A model generated the notes under the pieces. The model saw nothing but the letters and a program-made list of their open reading frames with translations, made no database searches and was not told where the DNA came from. Source: Branchipolynoe longqiensis (taxonomy: Eukaryota > Annelida > Polychaeta > Phyllodocida > Polynoidae). From it: a stretch of DNA of 64,000 nt. The DNA is taken from assembly GCA_030323885.1 (NCBI GenBank), contig CM059187.1, positions 135,816,739-135,880,738 on the forward strand. The letters are read 5' to 3'. The translations under genes were made by a program, and so were the position numbers. Positions 1 through 11,160 of this stretch are shown one piece after another. Numbering within the stretch: the first letter of the stretch is position 1; the number at the start of each line of letters is the position of its first letter.

Positions 1-86
1 GGGGTGGCTGTCGGGTAGGGTAGGGGTGAGGAGGCGTGGGTAGTGGTGCAGGGGGAGAGGGGGTCGTAGGGGAGGAAGGGTAGGGC

Positions 87-158
87 TCCTCGTACGCGTG
101 TAAATTATCCATGTTGGTAGCCCATCATGAACAATTAATCACGCGAACGAGGAGCCCA
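87..158. repeat. Nested palindrome resembling the Ngaro terminal module
   Basis: Outer arms 87-104 and 141-158 are inverted copies (GGGCTCCTCGT.CGCGTG). The loop is itself near-palindromic, with AATTATCCATG on the left and CATGAACAATT on the right. The inner part resembles the end of the A repeat of the Ngaro-like element at 30465-30502 and 35603-35640, and a similar site at 23028-23080. It could be a remnant of a related element or an unrelated cruciform; no coding sequence is attached. Confidence 0.5.
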
Positions 159-238
159 TGTTATGGAAATTTTATTGAATCAAAGACATGTAAAAAGCAA
201 GTAGGTAATATCAGATCAATATGGTTTTAGGTAAAGTT

Positions 239-279
239 CGACTCAGGCCCTCAACCAAATGTTGGGAGGGCCTGTGTCG
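239..279 (-). repeat. Conserved short hairpin, copy 1
   Basis: Stem sequence CGACTCAGGCCCTC pairs with GAGGGCCTGTGTCG around a loop containing AACCAAATGTTG. Near-copies occur at 449-488 in the same orientation and at 51532-51562 in the opposite one. The loop word ATTTGGTTGAG is conserved in all three. Its function is unknown; it could be the end structure of a mobile element. Confidence 0.55.
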
Positions 280-448
280 CTGAAGGGAAGGCTGCCCTAG
301 AAAATTTAGGTGTAGACTGCTGATGATTGCCAGTTGCCTAGCTGAGGACCTCGTCGAGGGATGCGCTTTGGGGATGCCGGTGTAGAGGCGGGGATCGGAG
401 AGATGCCCGGCGGCTCCTGTGGGGTTGTTGAGGGATGTTGTGGTTGTT

Positions 449-488
449 CGACTCAGGCCCTCAACCAAATAGTGGAGGGCCTGTGTCG
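449..488 (-). repeat. Conserved short hairpin, copy 2
   Basis: Second copy of the CGACTCAGGCCCTC hairpin, about 210 bp after the first and in the same orientation. The loop is slightly shorter and the stem is kept. Confidence 0.55.
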
Positions 489-959
489 ATGAGATGGCTG
501 CTTGTGTGGTGGGAGGACCCGCTTGGGCGCCTCCTCTGTCCAGGGAAGGTGCGTCTGGTGCCGTGTGCTTAAGTATGCAGGGTCGTCGTGAAGTTCTGAG
601 GCGGCCACCTCTCCTCAGGATGCAGGGGGCGGCGGGGACTTCTGAGGCGATTATCTGGCATGGTGTGTTGGGGCGGTTGTGCCGTGTGGCGGGAGGCTGT
701 TGTGTGAGGCTGTGTGGGGTCGTGTGTCAACCATGTGATGGCAGGGGGAGGCAGGCCGGTCACGGCGTGTGGCACGGTCATGAGGCGAGGGCTCGAGCTG
801 TAGTGGTAGTCCGTTCGGGCCGTCGTGTAGGCCGTGGCTGGTGGGTTGGTTCTCTGTGGTGGTGAGTTGAGGTGGGCAGTAGGCCGGTCGTACCGTGGTG
901 TTGTCTGTGGTCTGTTGGAGGATAGGCCGGTTGGCTGTAGAGGTTCGTCTGGCTGTGGT

Positions 960-2516
960 GCCAGGCGGTTTGTTGTTGCAGGGTTGTGATGTGTTCGCCG
1001 TGTGCCGTCCCCGGCGGTGCTGTAGCGGTGGTTGGCCGAGTGTGTCGTGGGCGGGTCCGTTTACTTGGCGGGCGTGTTGGTAGGGGTGCTGCCGTGTGAT
1101 GTAGAGTTGAGGGCCGTTCGTTTGGCTGCGTGCAGGGTTGTGATGTGTTTGCGGTGTGTCGTCGCCGGGCGGTGCAGTGGCGATAGTGGGCCGAGTGGCT
1201 CGTGAGCGGGTCCGTTGGTCGCTTATTTGGTGGGCGCGGCAGCAGGGTGGTGCCGTGTGATGTAGAGTTGTGGGCCTTTCGTTTTGGCTGCGCGCAGGGT
1301 TGCGATGTGTTTGCGGTGTGTCGTCGCCGGGCGGTGCAGTGGCGATAGCGGGCCAAGTGGCTCGTGAGACGGGTCGGTTGGTGCTTACTTGGTGGTTGTG
1401 GCGGCAGGGCGGCGACAGACGGGGCCTGGTAGATGCAGGGGTGGAGTTGTTCGTCCGGCTGCGCGGCGGGCAGTGGAGAGACGAGCCGGTTGGCTGGATG
1501 GAGAGCAAGCCGGTTGGCTGTTTGGAGAGTGAGCCGGTTGGCTGTTTGGAGAGTGAGCTGGTTGGCTATACTGGAGCTGAGCGCCGGTCGTGCCATCGTG
1601 TTGGTCGGTCGCGCCGTCGTGTTGTGGGGCAGAGGTGTGATGTGTTGCGGTGTGATGTGTTGCGGTGTGATGTGTTACGGTGTGAAGTGTTGCGGCAAGG
1701 GTGGAGCTTGTATGTCCGGCTGCAGGGAGGCAGTGGAGTGGCGAGCCGGTTGGCTGGATGGAGAGCAAGCCGGTTGGCTTGATTGGAGAGCGAGCCGGTT
1801 GGGTGGGCTGGAGCTGAGTTGCTGTGGACTGGTGTTGTTCGTCTGACTGCCCGGGTGGTGCGTGAGATGTAGAGTGGCTGCGTGCAGGGTTGTGATGTGT
1901 TCTCGGTGTGTTGTCACGGCGGTGCAGTCGACGTCAGCGGGTCTGTTGGTCTGTTGTTTGGCGGGCGCGGGAGCAGGGTGGTGCAGTGTGATGTAGACTT
2001 GTTGGCCGTTCGTTTGGCTGCGGGCAGGGCTGTGATGTGTTCGCGGTGTGTTGTCGGCGGGCGGTGCAGTGGCGTAGCGGGCCGCGTAAGTCGTCAGCGT
2101 GTCCGTCAATCGCTTGTTGGGCGGGCGCGGCAGCAGGGTGGTGCAGTGTGATGTACAGTTGTTGGCCGTTCGTTTTGGCTGCGGGCAGGGTTGTGATGTG
2201 TTCGCGGTGTTTCGTCGCCGGGCGGTGCAGTGGCGTAGCGGGCCGCGTAGGTTGTCAGCGTGTCCGTCGATCGATTGTTTTGGCGGGCGCGGCAGCAGGG
2301 TGGTGCAGTGTGATGTAGCGTTGTTGGCCGTTCGTTTGCTGCGCGCAGGGTTGTGATGTGTTCGCGGTGTGTTGTCGCCGGGCGGTGCAGTGGCAGTAGC
2401 GGGCCGAATGGGTCGTCAGCGGGTCCTTTGGTCGCTTGTTTAGGCGGCGCGGCAGCAGGATGGTGCCGTGTGACGCAGGGTTGTTTGCCGTTCGTTTTTG
2501 GCTGCGCGCAGGGTTG
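960..2516 (+). repeat. GC-rich tandem array, period about 161 bp
   Basis: The phrase TGTGATGTGTTCGCGGTGTG recurs with small changes near 986, 1140, 1301, 1894, 2031, 2192 and 2353. Spacing is 161 bp in the better-conserved part. Other shared phrases are GGGCGGTGCAGTGGCG and GGCGCGGCAGCAGGGTGGTG. The region is G/T-rich on the plus strand, and the long open frames crossing it are by-products of biased composition. The array resumes at 3036 after a SINE insertion. Confidence 0.8.
1480..1840 (+). repeat. Short tandem repeat with GAGCCGGTTGGCTG core
   Basis: Units of about 24 bp containing GAGCCGGTTGGCTG repeat through 1485-1570 and again near 1740-1800. A related piece occurs at 3215-3280. They lie within the larger 161-bp array. 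Confidence 0.6.
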
Positions 2517-2520
2517 TGAT

Positions 2521-3035
2521 ATTGTCATGGGGGTGATGAAAATGGGAAATATTGCGCCTAGAGCGGGACTCGAACCCACATCTCTTTGCATTCCGGGCCA
2601 GTGTGCTAACCATTACACCACCTAGGCTCCCTGATATCAACACACTACCCACGCCTACCTGTCTATGTGGTTACTTGCCTGAGAGGTCAGTGCAGCCTAC
2701 TACACTCGTCCCCCTGGAATTGTAAGTCTTTTAAATGGTCATTTAATGCTTACAATTACATATATACAGGCAATGCACTTACACATACATACACAGGGTA
2801 GGTTCATCAACCATACAGCGCATAGCTTGTACAGGATCATGGTCACGGCACCAGTGTCGTGGGGGTGATGAAAATGGGAAAACTGCGCCTAGAGCGGGAC
2901 TCGAACCCACATCTCTTTGCATTCCGGGCCAGTGTGCTAACCATTACACCACCTAGGCTCCCTGATATCAACACACTCCCCACGCCTACCTGTCTATGTG
3001 GTTACTTGCCTGAGAGGTCAGTGCAGCCTACTACA
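2521..3035 (-). mobile_element. SINE-A, dimeric tRNA-derived element
   Basis: On the minus strand there is a tRNA-like head with box A text GGTGTAATGGTTAGCACACT and box B text GGGTTCGAGTCCC, at about 2632-2556 and again at 2954-2877. The heads are about 321 bp apart, separated by a body containing the GCGCTGTATGG phrase. The head resembles tRNA-Gln/Glu but the anticodon arm does not pair well, so this is not a tRNA gene. The insertion interrupts the 161-bp array, which resumes at about 3036. The same one-and-a-half-unit arrangement occurs at 49125-49620. Confidence 0.8.
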
Positions 3036-3360
3036 ATATGTTCGCGGTGTGTCATCTCCGGGCGGTGCAGTGGCGGTAGCGGTCGGCCGGCTCGAGAGGC
3101 GGTTTGTTGATGCTCACTTGGTGGTTTGTGGCGGCAGGGCAGCGGCAGGCGGGGCCCGGTATGTGCAGGGGTGGAGATGTTCGTCCGGCTGCGCGGCGGG
3201 CAGTGGAGAGACAAGCCGGTTGGCTGTAGATGTAGAGCAAGCCCGATGGCTGATTTGGAGAGCAAGCCGGTTGGCTGGTAGTGCTGAGTTGCTGTGGCCT
3301 GGTGTTGTTCGTCTGACTGCCCAGTTGGTAGTGCCAGGAGCATGGTATGGTATGGGGTGT
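3036..3360 (+). repeat. Continuation of the 161-bp GC-rich array
   Basis: The text resumes with TGTTCGCGGTGTGTCATC and GGGCGGTGCAGTGGCGG, as in the array at 960-2516, followed by the GCCGGTTGGCTG words. The array was split by SINE-A. Confidence 0.7.
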
Positions 3361-4005
3361 TCGTAACCTTACGACGGTTACCGGTTGCAGAACTGCAACA
3401 TTTATAGAGAGGCTCCGATAAATCGGCCCAGTCTTTGGTTAAGACATGTCTTCTGCGGGTGAAGTGGTCTCAGAGGAAGTGTTGTGAAGGCTGGGGACAT
3501 CCTTCAAGACGTAGTGGCGGCGGGGCGCCGGGTGGCAGCGGATCTCTCCGTGCCGTCTGTTTGTAGTAAATCTGTATGGTGTCTGTAGTGTAGCACTTGC
3601 ATCCGGTCAGCAGGGGTTCGAGGAAGGCGGGCAAAGGTGGGAGCAGCGGTCGTTCCAGCAACAAGAACCAGACAGAGAAATGGTAAAAGGTCAAGAGCCC
3701 CACCCAAGAACACAACAACCCTGGTTAGGGGAAGAAGTGAGCCTGGGAGAAATCGAATGGGCAGATCTAGGAAAGAGAAATGAGGAGAGTTGAGTCAAAG
3801 GCCCGTGCCTATCTGCCCTATGGTAACCAACCGGCGAGCCATAGACACGGACAGAGTAAGGGTAGAAAGTGAAAATGCCGGCAGGCACCCCCTCCTGGAA
3901 CTCTTTTCAGACATATCAAGGAGGTGTCCGGCCGGCGGAGAGGTGATAGAGAGAGGTGTGGACGAGGTGCGGTCCGGATAGCAAGTGTGCATAATTATAT
4001 ATGCT
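3361..4005. other. Unassigned sequence
   Basis: I see no coding domain, tRNA-like box or inverted repeat here. Short open frames exist on both strands but show no recognisable protein features. Confidence 0.5.
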
Positions 4006-4226
4006 TAGAAACATACCGTTATATACATATATATATGCATAAATACTTATATGCGAATATATGTGTATATATGACATATATACACACATAAACGCACATC
4101 TACACATACATATGCACATCTATGTATATATGTGTATATATACATATAAACACATATATATGAGTATATATGCACATATATCCACATATATGGGTGTATA
4201 TGTATATAATTATGCATATGTATATA

Positions 4227-4267
<41 letters not shown>

Positions 4268-4290
4268 ATATGCACATACACATATACTGT
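4006..4290. repeat. TATA/CACA microsatellite tract
   Basis: About 280 bp of alternating purine-pyrimidine sequence made of TATATG, ACATAT and related words. The predicted peptides (repeats of Tyr, Ile, His, Met) are artefacts of the repeat. Confidence 0.85.
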
Positions 4291-4589
4291 GTGGTGGATA
4301 TACTCTGCAGAGTAACGAGGCAGCCACATTGACGCTTGCTACTTACTCGCTGGCCACCTTCTTTCGCTGGTTCTGAATAATGCATAGAGCCCCTCGCCGG
4401 CACCAAGCCGGCACGACAGTGGGGTAAGGCGATCCTTTTTTGTTATGGGGAGTAGCGCAGTTGGCAGTATTGACGGCCCTGGGTGCTCCTCTTTCTTTTT
4501 GGTTTCACAACGCAAACTTGTGCAATCAACAATGCAGGTATTCTGAGTTGTTGTCCACTAGTGCTTGAAGCTGCCGCCAGGTGTGTTTA

Positions 4590-4850
4590 GACGACAGACG
4601 TGACTTTATAGTGCTGCCCCACTGGGAGTGGGAGACCAGGCCACCATTACCCAATAACCCACATAGTCACATTATCCTGACACTTCGCTAACCAGTCCTT
4701 GTCCTACCCTATTAATGCTGAGCTCTGGGATAGGTACCGACAAGAATCCATTTGATAAGTCATCGGTTTTGACTCGGCTGGGATTCGAACTTCCGCACTG
4801 GAGGCCTGCGCTCTACCGAATCGGCTACCGCGTCCACTCCCGGCGTTATG
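4590..4850 (-). mobile_element. SINE-C copy
   Basis: Read on the minus strand: a tRNA-like head with GGTAGAGCGCAG and box-B-like GAAGTTCGAATCCCAGC (about 4838-4770), then AATGACTTATC, GGACTGGTTAGC, GGATAATGTGACT and GGGGCAGCACTATAAAGTC. This is the most abundant SINE in the window. The usual tail is missing or diverged here. Confidence 0.8.
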
Positions 4851-4984
4851 CTTCACCGTAGGCACTATTCTTACAAATATACTTTGAATTTGTAACCACT
4901 TGCTCTTTTGATGACCAAACATGGTAGGATCCTTGCCACGAATTTGTTTCTAGTGTAGAATGTAGTGGAATTGCCGTAGCAAAT

Positions 4985-5045
4985 GCTTTACATTATACCC
5001 CAGTCACACTACTATGCTTGCGATCACTTGTGACCACTTTGTATA
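4985..5045. mobile_element. M2 inverted-repeat element, end fragment
   Basis: TACCCCAGTCACACTACTATG matches the M2 tip, and the following TGCGATCACTTGTGACC resembles the small copy at 44567. No second end was found because microsatellite sequence follows. Confidence 0.45.
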
Positions 5046-5218
5046 GATGTATATATGTAAATTTGTATATAGGTGTGTATGTGTGTATGTGTGTGTATGT
5101 GTATGGGTGTATATGTGCCTATGTTTATATGTTGTAAATGTGTATATGTTGTACATGTGTACATGGTTGTTTGAGTGTTACGTCCTGACAACATCTAAGG
5201 TCATGTCAGGACAGGACA

Positions 5219-5275
<57 letters not shown>

Positions 5276-5400
5276 ATATGTGTTATTTGTAAATGTGTAA
5301 ATGTGTATATGTGTATATGTTGTAAATGTGTATGTGTATATATTTGTATATGTGTACAGTTCGTTGCTAGGCATACACGCGTATGCGAAAACGTCCACAT
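5046..5400. repeat. GTAT microsatellite around a SINE-C tail
   Basis: TGTATATG-type repeats flank 5172-5217, which reads as an inverted SINE-C tail (ACGTCCTGACAACATCTAAGG). An AT run lies at 5235-5267 and a GA run at about 5438-5455. The arrangement recurs at 5589-5940, which suggests a duplicated segment. Confidence 0.7.
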
Positions 5401-5588
5401 CATTTTGTCCAAAAAAATTGAATTAAAAAATAATAAAGAGAGAGAGAGAGAGAGGAGGCATGTAGTAGTCCGGAGTGTCGAAAACTCAAGTCTAAAATGT
5501 GTAAAATCCGCCAGCAGCCCCCTAAACCCCCTGCCGAAATTAGGAGTAGGCCTACACATTGTTAAAGGTCTAGCTACGCCCCTGGTGT

Positions 5589-5645
5589 ACATGGTTGTTT
5601 GATTTTTACGTCCTGGCAACATCTAAGGTCATATCAGGACAGGAC
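5589..5645 (-). mobile_element. SINE-C tail fragment
   Basis: Minus strand reads TGATATGACCTTAGATGTTG followed by CCAGGACGTAAAAATC. It abuts a TATGTG microsatellite just as the copy at 5172-5217 does. Confidence 0.7.
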
Positions 5646-5940
5646 ATGTGTATATATGTGTATATGTGTATATATGTATATGTGTAACTATATCTCTAAA
5701 TATGTATATGTGTATATGTGTATATGTGTATATGTGTATATGTGTATATGTGTATATTTGTATATGTGTATGTGGGTATATGTGTATATGTGTATATGTG
5801 TATATGGGTATATGTGTATATGTGTATATGTGTATATGTGTGTATGTGTATATGTGTATATGTGTATATGTGTATATGTGTATATGTGTATATTTGTATA
5901 TGTGTATATGTGTATATTTGTATATATGTGTACATGTGAC
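5646..5940. repeat. (TATGTG)n array
   Basis: Almost perfect repeat of GTATATGTGTATATGTGT. Frames in several registers stay open and give Tyr/Ile/Cys/Val or His/Ile/Tyr/Thr repeats with no biological meaning. Confidence 0.9.
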
Positions 5941-6289
5941 TGTGTGATTCCCTGGTTTTGCGCTTCTCTAACTACTGTATATAGTTCTAACAATGTCCAA
6001 ATATGTACTACTAATCATCTGTCTAATTCTGTCTTACTCATGTGTAACCACACATTTGTGTGTAAACAGAAAACCCCAGTGACACACCTTGCTGACTGTC
6101 ACCTCTCACACATGATTAAGTAGGGATTAAGCGGCTTCGAAAGCAATTTCCTCGAAGTTGATCGTTGACTGGACTGTGTCACGTGACGTGTTTACCGGGA
6201 CGCTTGGGGAGGGACACCTAATTCCGGTGACGCCTAGTAAATGCGGGCTCAACACCTGGTGGCGAGCAGTGGTACTACGAACATCCTGG

Positions 6290-6900
6290 CCCTCCCCTTC
6301 TCCCCTCACTCTCCCCTCTCTCCTCCCCTAGCCTCTGCCTCTCTCCCCCCTCGCCTGTCTCCCCTCGCCGCCTCCTCGCCCCTCTTCATCTCCTCTCCCC
6401 TCCTCCTTCCACATTCTGCATCCCCTTTCCCTTCTCCTCTCTATCTCTCCTCCCTTCCCCTCCTCCTCGCCCCTTCTCCCTCTCCTCTCCCCTCCTCCTT
6501 CAACATGTTGTGTCCCCTTCCCCTTCTCGGCTCCCTCCACCTTTCCGATCTCCTAACTCTCCACCCCCAATCTCCCCCCCCATCCCCTCCCCCGTCGCGC
6601 TCCTACCTCTCCATTCCCCCGTCTTTCTCCCTCTTCACTTCCCTCTCCCTCCCCCCCGGTTTCCTGCCGACCTTCCTGCCTCCCTCTCCCATATCTGCCT
6701 CCTCACCCCGCCCCGACTGCACAAGACAACATTTGCCCACTCCCCCCTTTCTCCCCACCCCACCCCACCCAACATCACAGTCAACCCGTCCCCACTGCCT
6801 CTTTCTCACTTCGCCCTGCCAACCCCTTCTCCATCCACACCGTCTACTCCAAACTCCACTCTTCATTCCTCACCTCTCCATTTCACCACCCTGCCCTACA
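6290..6900. repeat. Pyrimidine-rich (CCTCTC) tract
   Basis: About 600 bp of C/T on the plus strand with a strong strand asymmetry. The long Pro/Ser/Leu-rich frames are compositional. Confidence 0.75.
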
Positions 6901-6929
6901 CCCGACACCCTACAGCCGACACCCTACAC

Positions 6930-7083
6930 CCACCCCCACCCACGCCCACAACACCCACGCCCACACCCACACTGACACCCACACCCACACCCACACCAAC
7001 ACCCACACCAACACCCACACCAACACCCACACCCACACCCACACCCACACCCACACCCACACCCACACCCACACCCACACTGC
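6930..7083. repeat. (CCCACA)n hexanucleotide array
   Basis: Tandem CCCACA with interspersed CCAACA units. Confidence 0.9.
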
Positions 7084-7261
7084 GCATGCACCGACACCTT
7101 CACCGCCATCACTTCTGCACTTCCGGCCACCATCAGTTCCATCCCTCAACCCCTCCAGCTGCGAAACAGCCACTTCGCCAACAGGTAATGCCACCACTAC
7201 CAAGCAGCTATAGCCCTTCACTCCCCACCTCCACCCCCACCCCCACCCCAACCCACTTTTT

Positions 7262-7415
7262 TGTAATGAATATACTGCTCAATCTAAATATTACCAATGT
7301 AGAAGCATCTTTTGTGTAATGAATATACTGTTCCATCTGAAATATTCCTGATGTATAAATATCCTTTTAGTAATTAATATACTGTTTAATCTGAACTATT
7401 ATTCATACATACATG
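7262..7415 (+). repeat. Three diverged direct repeats of about 54 bp
   Basis: The phrase TAATGAATATACTG and its variants occur near 7265, 7317 and 7372, each followed by YAATCTGAA-like text and CATCTTTTGT-like text. Confidence 0.6.
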
Positions 7416-8348
7416 TCCTCAGTATTGCTCTGAATGAACTGTGTTAGCCAATGTATTGCGCATGTTGCTGGTAACATGAGTAATTCACGACGTTGGAGAC
7501 CGTGCTAGTGTCCCAGGATAATTACCCCGGCGCGTTGCTAGTGCATTCTCGCACATCACCAATAGCGTCGTAGCATCCGTATCACTATGGGTACATAAGG
7601 TTTCATGGTAAAGCTAAACAATGCCAGCGGGCATTCACTACTGGAGCATCACAGGTTACGGATCGATTTCAAAATTTAAATCCGAACGGTTAAGGACCAT
7701 CTTCTGTTATAAAAACCACCCACCCACCCATACAAAAACAGTATATAGTTTGTGGGTCTATTGAGCTGAGTGTCTGAGATGCTTCAACAACTTTTGATAA
7801 ACCGTAGTATGCACACTTGTGTTTCAGTAGATTTTTCTTAGGTGGTAACTGCTAATTTTGGGTTGTATGTCTAACAAGGGGCAGGGTTCCCCCAACCTCT
7901 GTAACATATTGGTAAATATTTGCTAAACCTGTAGACAAAATTGCTGTAAAAAAAGGTGCTTTAGAAATATTATTAATATCTGTAATGCATATTTGAGTTT
8001 GCCTGTATCAGGAGTTTACCTGACCAAAGTTAAATTAGACAAAATATTATAAAATACAAATGTTAATATATCATAGACCATATGGGTAATTTGATGTTAA
8101 CTGCAGCTGATAAAAATACTTGAAGTTATGTAAAAATGTCTGTGTTATTGTGAAAAATGTTTATTGACTTTGACAATTTTACTGTTTTGCATGTAAACAG
8201 ATTGCACTTGAAAGTTGATGATATGAGCTTAATGGTAAAAATTACAAGTTTATGTGCACTATTTCTGTCTCCTGCGTCGTGAATTACCTACATACATAAC
8301 AGTACAAGAGCTTTAGGGTTATATATTAGCCTAGGAAATATGCTTGCT
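7416..8348. other. Unassigned AT-rich sequence
   Basis: No coding potential or recognisable repeat seen. Confidence 0.5.
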
Positions 8349-9194
8349 TATGGGGCTGTCACACTACGACGTTTCTGCCGGCGTGCCGGCAACGCGCAAA
8401 ATATTTGCAACCCGTCAAGAGACGTCCAACTTTTCGGCGTTTTGGGAGAAAGTTTGACGCAGCGCAGCTTCTTAGTGGCGTGTTTTTGGCGCGCAGCCAA
8501 CGGGTTTCGACGTGCGGCGGAAAAACATGTCAACGTCCCGCCAGTGGGTTCCCAGCGTGCCATCGGCGTGTTGTCGGCATGTTGTCAGCGCGCTGTCGGC
8601 GCGCTGTCGGCGCGCTATTGGCGCGTCGATGGCGCGTTGGTGTCATGTTATTACCATGTCAACGCATACATACCCACCAGCAACACGTTAGGACGCGCCC
8701 GCAGCGCATCCACACCCGCCACCAATATGTACAGGCGCGCCGGCAAGACGTCCAAAGCACCGAGAAACGCTGGAACAACGCCAATATCACGCCGACTACC
8801 CGTCAATCGGACGTTCCGACGGAACGGTCGCATTTTGGGGGGAAAAAGCCAACGTTAACCGACGTTGCTCAACGGTCTGCCAGCTTTCGCCCGGCGTGCC
8901 GCCAACGGGCATCGACGTCTTGGTAACATGTCCGTAACACCCCCTCCAACCCGTCGGTCCATGCCGAAAGTTTTGTGCAAGCACAAAACGATCGGCGCGA
9001 GCCGGTGGGCGCCGACGGGAGCCGACGTGTTGGCTCACACGTTGCTATCAGTCTACGTGTACTGACGCGCCGGTAACGCGCCGGTAACGCACCGGTAACA
9101 TACCGGATGTGTACTGATGTTTTGACCAAAAACCCAACACGTCGGCACGCGTCGACCCGCGTTGGGCCAAAACGTCATAGTGTGACAGCCCCAT
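8349..9194. mobile_element. M2-a inverted-repeat element
   Basis: The left tip GGGGCTGTCACACTACGACG at about 8354 is mirrored by CGTCATAGTGTGACAGCCCC at 9174-9193. The interior is GC-rich and made of CGGCGCGYTGTCGG-like words in overlapping imperfect repeats. An internal palindrome, AGTTTTGTGCAAGCACAAAAC, lies at 8969-8989. There is no transposase frame, so it is non-autonomous. Open frames on both strands are compositional. Confidence 0.8.
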
Positions 9195-9765
9195 GAAGTA
9201 GCACACTGTGGCACAGCAATTTATTTCTGTTAGACATTCCTGTAAATGCAGAAAACGGAATCCATGCAAAGATGCAATGTAATTGCGTATGCAAGGCAAT
9301 TAGTTGTGCAATACAAGCAGCCATGCCGACAAAGTAATATTGTTGGGTTAACGATGGCATTGTACACAAGGAAAAACGACTCTTTGGGATTTATTATGTT
9401 CATGCATACTTTACTTTCAGTGTTTTTGCAATTGTTTTATATCGGCTTTTAATTTAACCTTTTAGTAATAATTTTAAAAGTATGTTTTGTTTTATCTCAG
9501 TATTAGAAATGTGTTTACCCTGAATTATAATTGAATCATTTCATGTAATGCTTTTAAAAATATAAATATAATTTACAACATGAACACGGAACTGCATGAC
9601 ATGGACTTTATTCAAGAAACGTCATCTTATAAGAGGCAATGGTCAAAAATCAAGTTGTTCAATCAATCAATTAAATCAATCAATCAATCAAAGAAGGTCA
9701 AAGTCAGGAAATCAGGCTCTCTACCCTATTGTCAGGATTGTGGTGTCATTCTTCTTGTGGGGATG
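9195..9765. other. Unassigned AT-rich sequence with (TCAA)n
   Basis: Nothing coding seen. A short TCAA repeat at about 9661-9691 resembles the tail of RTE-like elements, but no LINE sequence adjoins it. Confidence 0.45.
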
Positions 9766-9769
9766 GGTG

Positions 9770-9895
9770 GACAGCCGAGTAGGCTGGTAGTTGTTGTCGG
9801 TCCGGCATCTGGAGGTGATGTGGTATAATCCAGGACCTGGCGGCCGGTCGTCGACCAGAGGTGATGACACAGATATTGCGTGGTGAGATGTGGTG
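9770..9895 (-). repeat. Dispersed repeat related to 51290-51455
   Basis: Phrases GTTGTTGTCGGTCCGGC, AATCCAGGACCTGGCGGCC and CGTCGACCAGAGGTGA match the reverse complement of 51330-51450. The other copy has a tRNA-like GGTTCGATCC next to it, so this is probably a degraded SINE. Confidence 0.55.
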
Positions 9896-10235
9896 GATAT
9901 CTGATAAAAACACACACATATACATATGAGCCTGTCTCAAAAGGTGATAACTCTTTTTTTTGTGTCCATTGTAACGATTGGCACAAAACAGCACAGAAAC
10001 AGTTACAGTGAAAACACAAGGACATTTGCTTCAAATCAATATGTATTCTATTGGGATTATGAAATACCATGTAAAAACCAAATCAGTTTATCCTGAACAA
10101 ATGCATAAGTAGATAGTATGTTGATCGTTACAATGGACAAAGTTTTGTCCCATGCTGCTTAGCACCTTTTGAGACTGAACAAGTGCACAATAAAATCTTT
10201 TACTTAAGCCATCAGACGACGCTCGTTTTGTTTGC

Positions 10236-10295
10236 TGAGGTTGTGTGTCTTACTAACATCTAAGGTCATACATCGATTCGGCCACCCCATCCTGT
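10236..10295 (-). mobile_element. SINE-C tail fragment, diverged
   Basis: CTAACATCTAAGGTCATACATC resembles the inverted SINE-C tail without its head. Confidence 0.4.
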
Positions 10296-10924
10296 CATGG
10301 CGACAGACAGTTGTCATAATACTGGAGGTAAAGGTTCATTTGGCTTTTCATACAAATACCACACGGGGCTGGCAGAGGGGGGGGGGGGGGGGTCCACATG
10401 CCAATATCCACCAGTTGTAATTTTAATCTCACCGATTCTCAGTATATGTTGTGTGTGTTTTTTTTAAATTCTGTGTGTAGTGTATTTCTTTTCTATTTTT
10501 TTGTCTCTCTTTTGTTGTCCTTTTTGTTTTTGAAATGGCGATAGCGGTAGTGATGATGTTCTGGTGGTTAAAATATGTTGACAAGTTGATGTTCCCTGAG
10601 GAACGCACTGTCACAGATTGTGACGGTTTGTGTCTTTTGTTCTCTCCCTTGTGTTTTTTCCGGTCGCTTAGTCCTAATAAAGCCTCAGAGAAAGCCGGAA
10701 GTGGGGTTTCCATTCACGCTCCTCTATCCAAGTGTCGCCATTTGCAAACTGTGTTGCTTCAATGCTTTCTTGAGTTCTGTGGGTGCGGTGGCGGTGGGGG
10801 TGAGGTGAGGTGGGTGGGGATGTAAGGGTGAGGGGTTCTTCCATCATTCTTTTATTCCATGTTATTTCATTTGTTCGCAAAGGTCTCTTATGTTGTTTTT
10901 TTTTTTAACCTCTTGTTGGATAAC
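10296..10924. other. Unassigned sequence with poly-G run
   Basis: Contains a run of 14 or so G near 10378-10392. No feature supported. Confidence 0.45.
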
Positions 10925-11160
10925 CAGAAGGGATGGCCGAGTGAGGTAGAGCGTCCGTCTCTCGTCTTTGGTAGATTGTGGGGTCGTGGGTTCGAACGCT
11001 GGTGGAGTCAAACCAATGACTTAAAAATTGATACATGTTGCTCCAGGGCGAGGCTCTCGGCATTATTAGGATAGAGCAAGGAGCAGTGGAATGGGGAAGA
11101 TCAATCATCCACGATTGAAATTTCCCCTGCTTAAACAGCTAATGTACCAATAAACAAAAA
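10925..11160 (+). mobile_element. Chimeric SINE: C-type head, B-type tail
   Basis: The head has GGTAGAGCGTCCG and GTGGGTTCGAACGC, then AAACCAATGACTTAAAAATT and CATTATTAGGATAGAGCAAGG, all as in SINE-C. After about 11080 the text switches to GAAATTTCCCCTGCTTAAAC followed by AGCTAATG, which is the 3' part of SINE-B (compare 11870 and 21540). It ends in AACAAAAACAAAAG. This looks like modular exchange between SINE families. Confidence 0.7.

Noticed and set aside
651..1596. Long overlapping minus-strand frames (272 and 285 codons) near the start
   Set aside because: They lie in a tandem, G/T-biased array, overlap each other in different frames and consist of Thr/Pro/His/Gln-rich text without a domain.
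2556..2632. Functional tRNA gene (Gln/Glu-like)
   Set aside because: Boxes A and B are present but the anticodon arm does not pair, and the sequence is dispersed with SINE bodies.
5599..6123. 174-codon frame rich in Tyr, Met, Cys, Ile and Val
   Set aside because: It is a translation of the TATGTG repeat; other registers on both strands are also open.
6241..7319. Proline- and serine-rich frames of 244 and 269 codons
   Set aside because: They come from a pyrimidine tract and a CCCACA array; composition explains the lack of stops.
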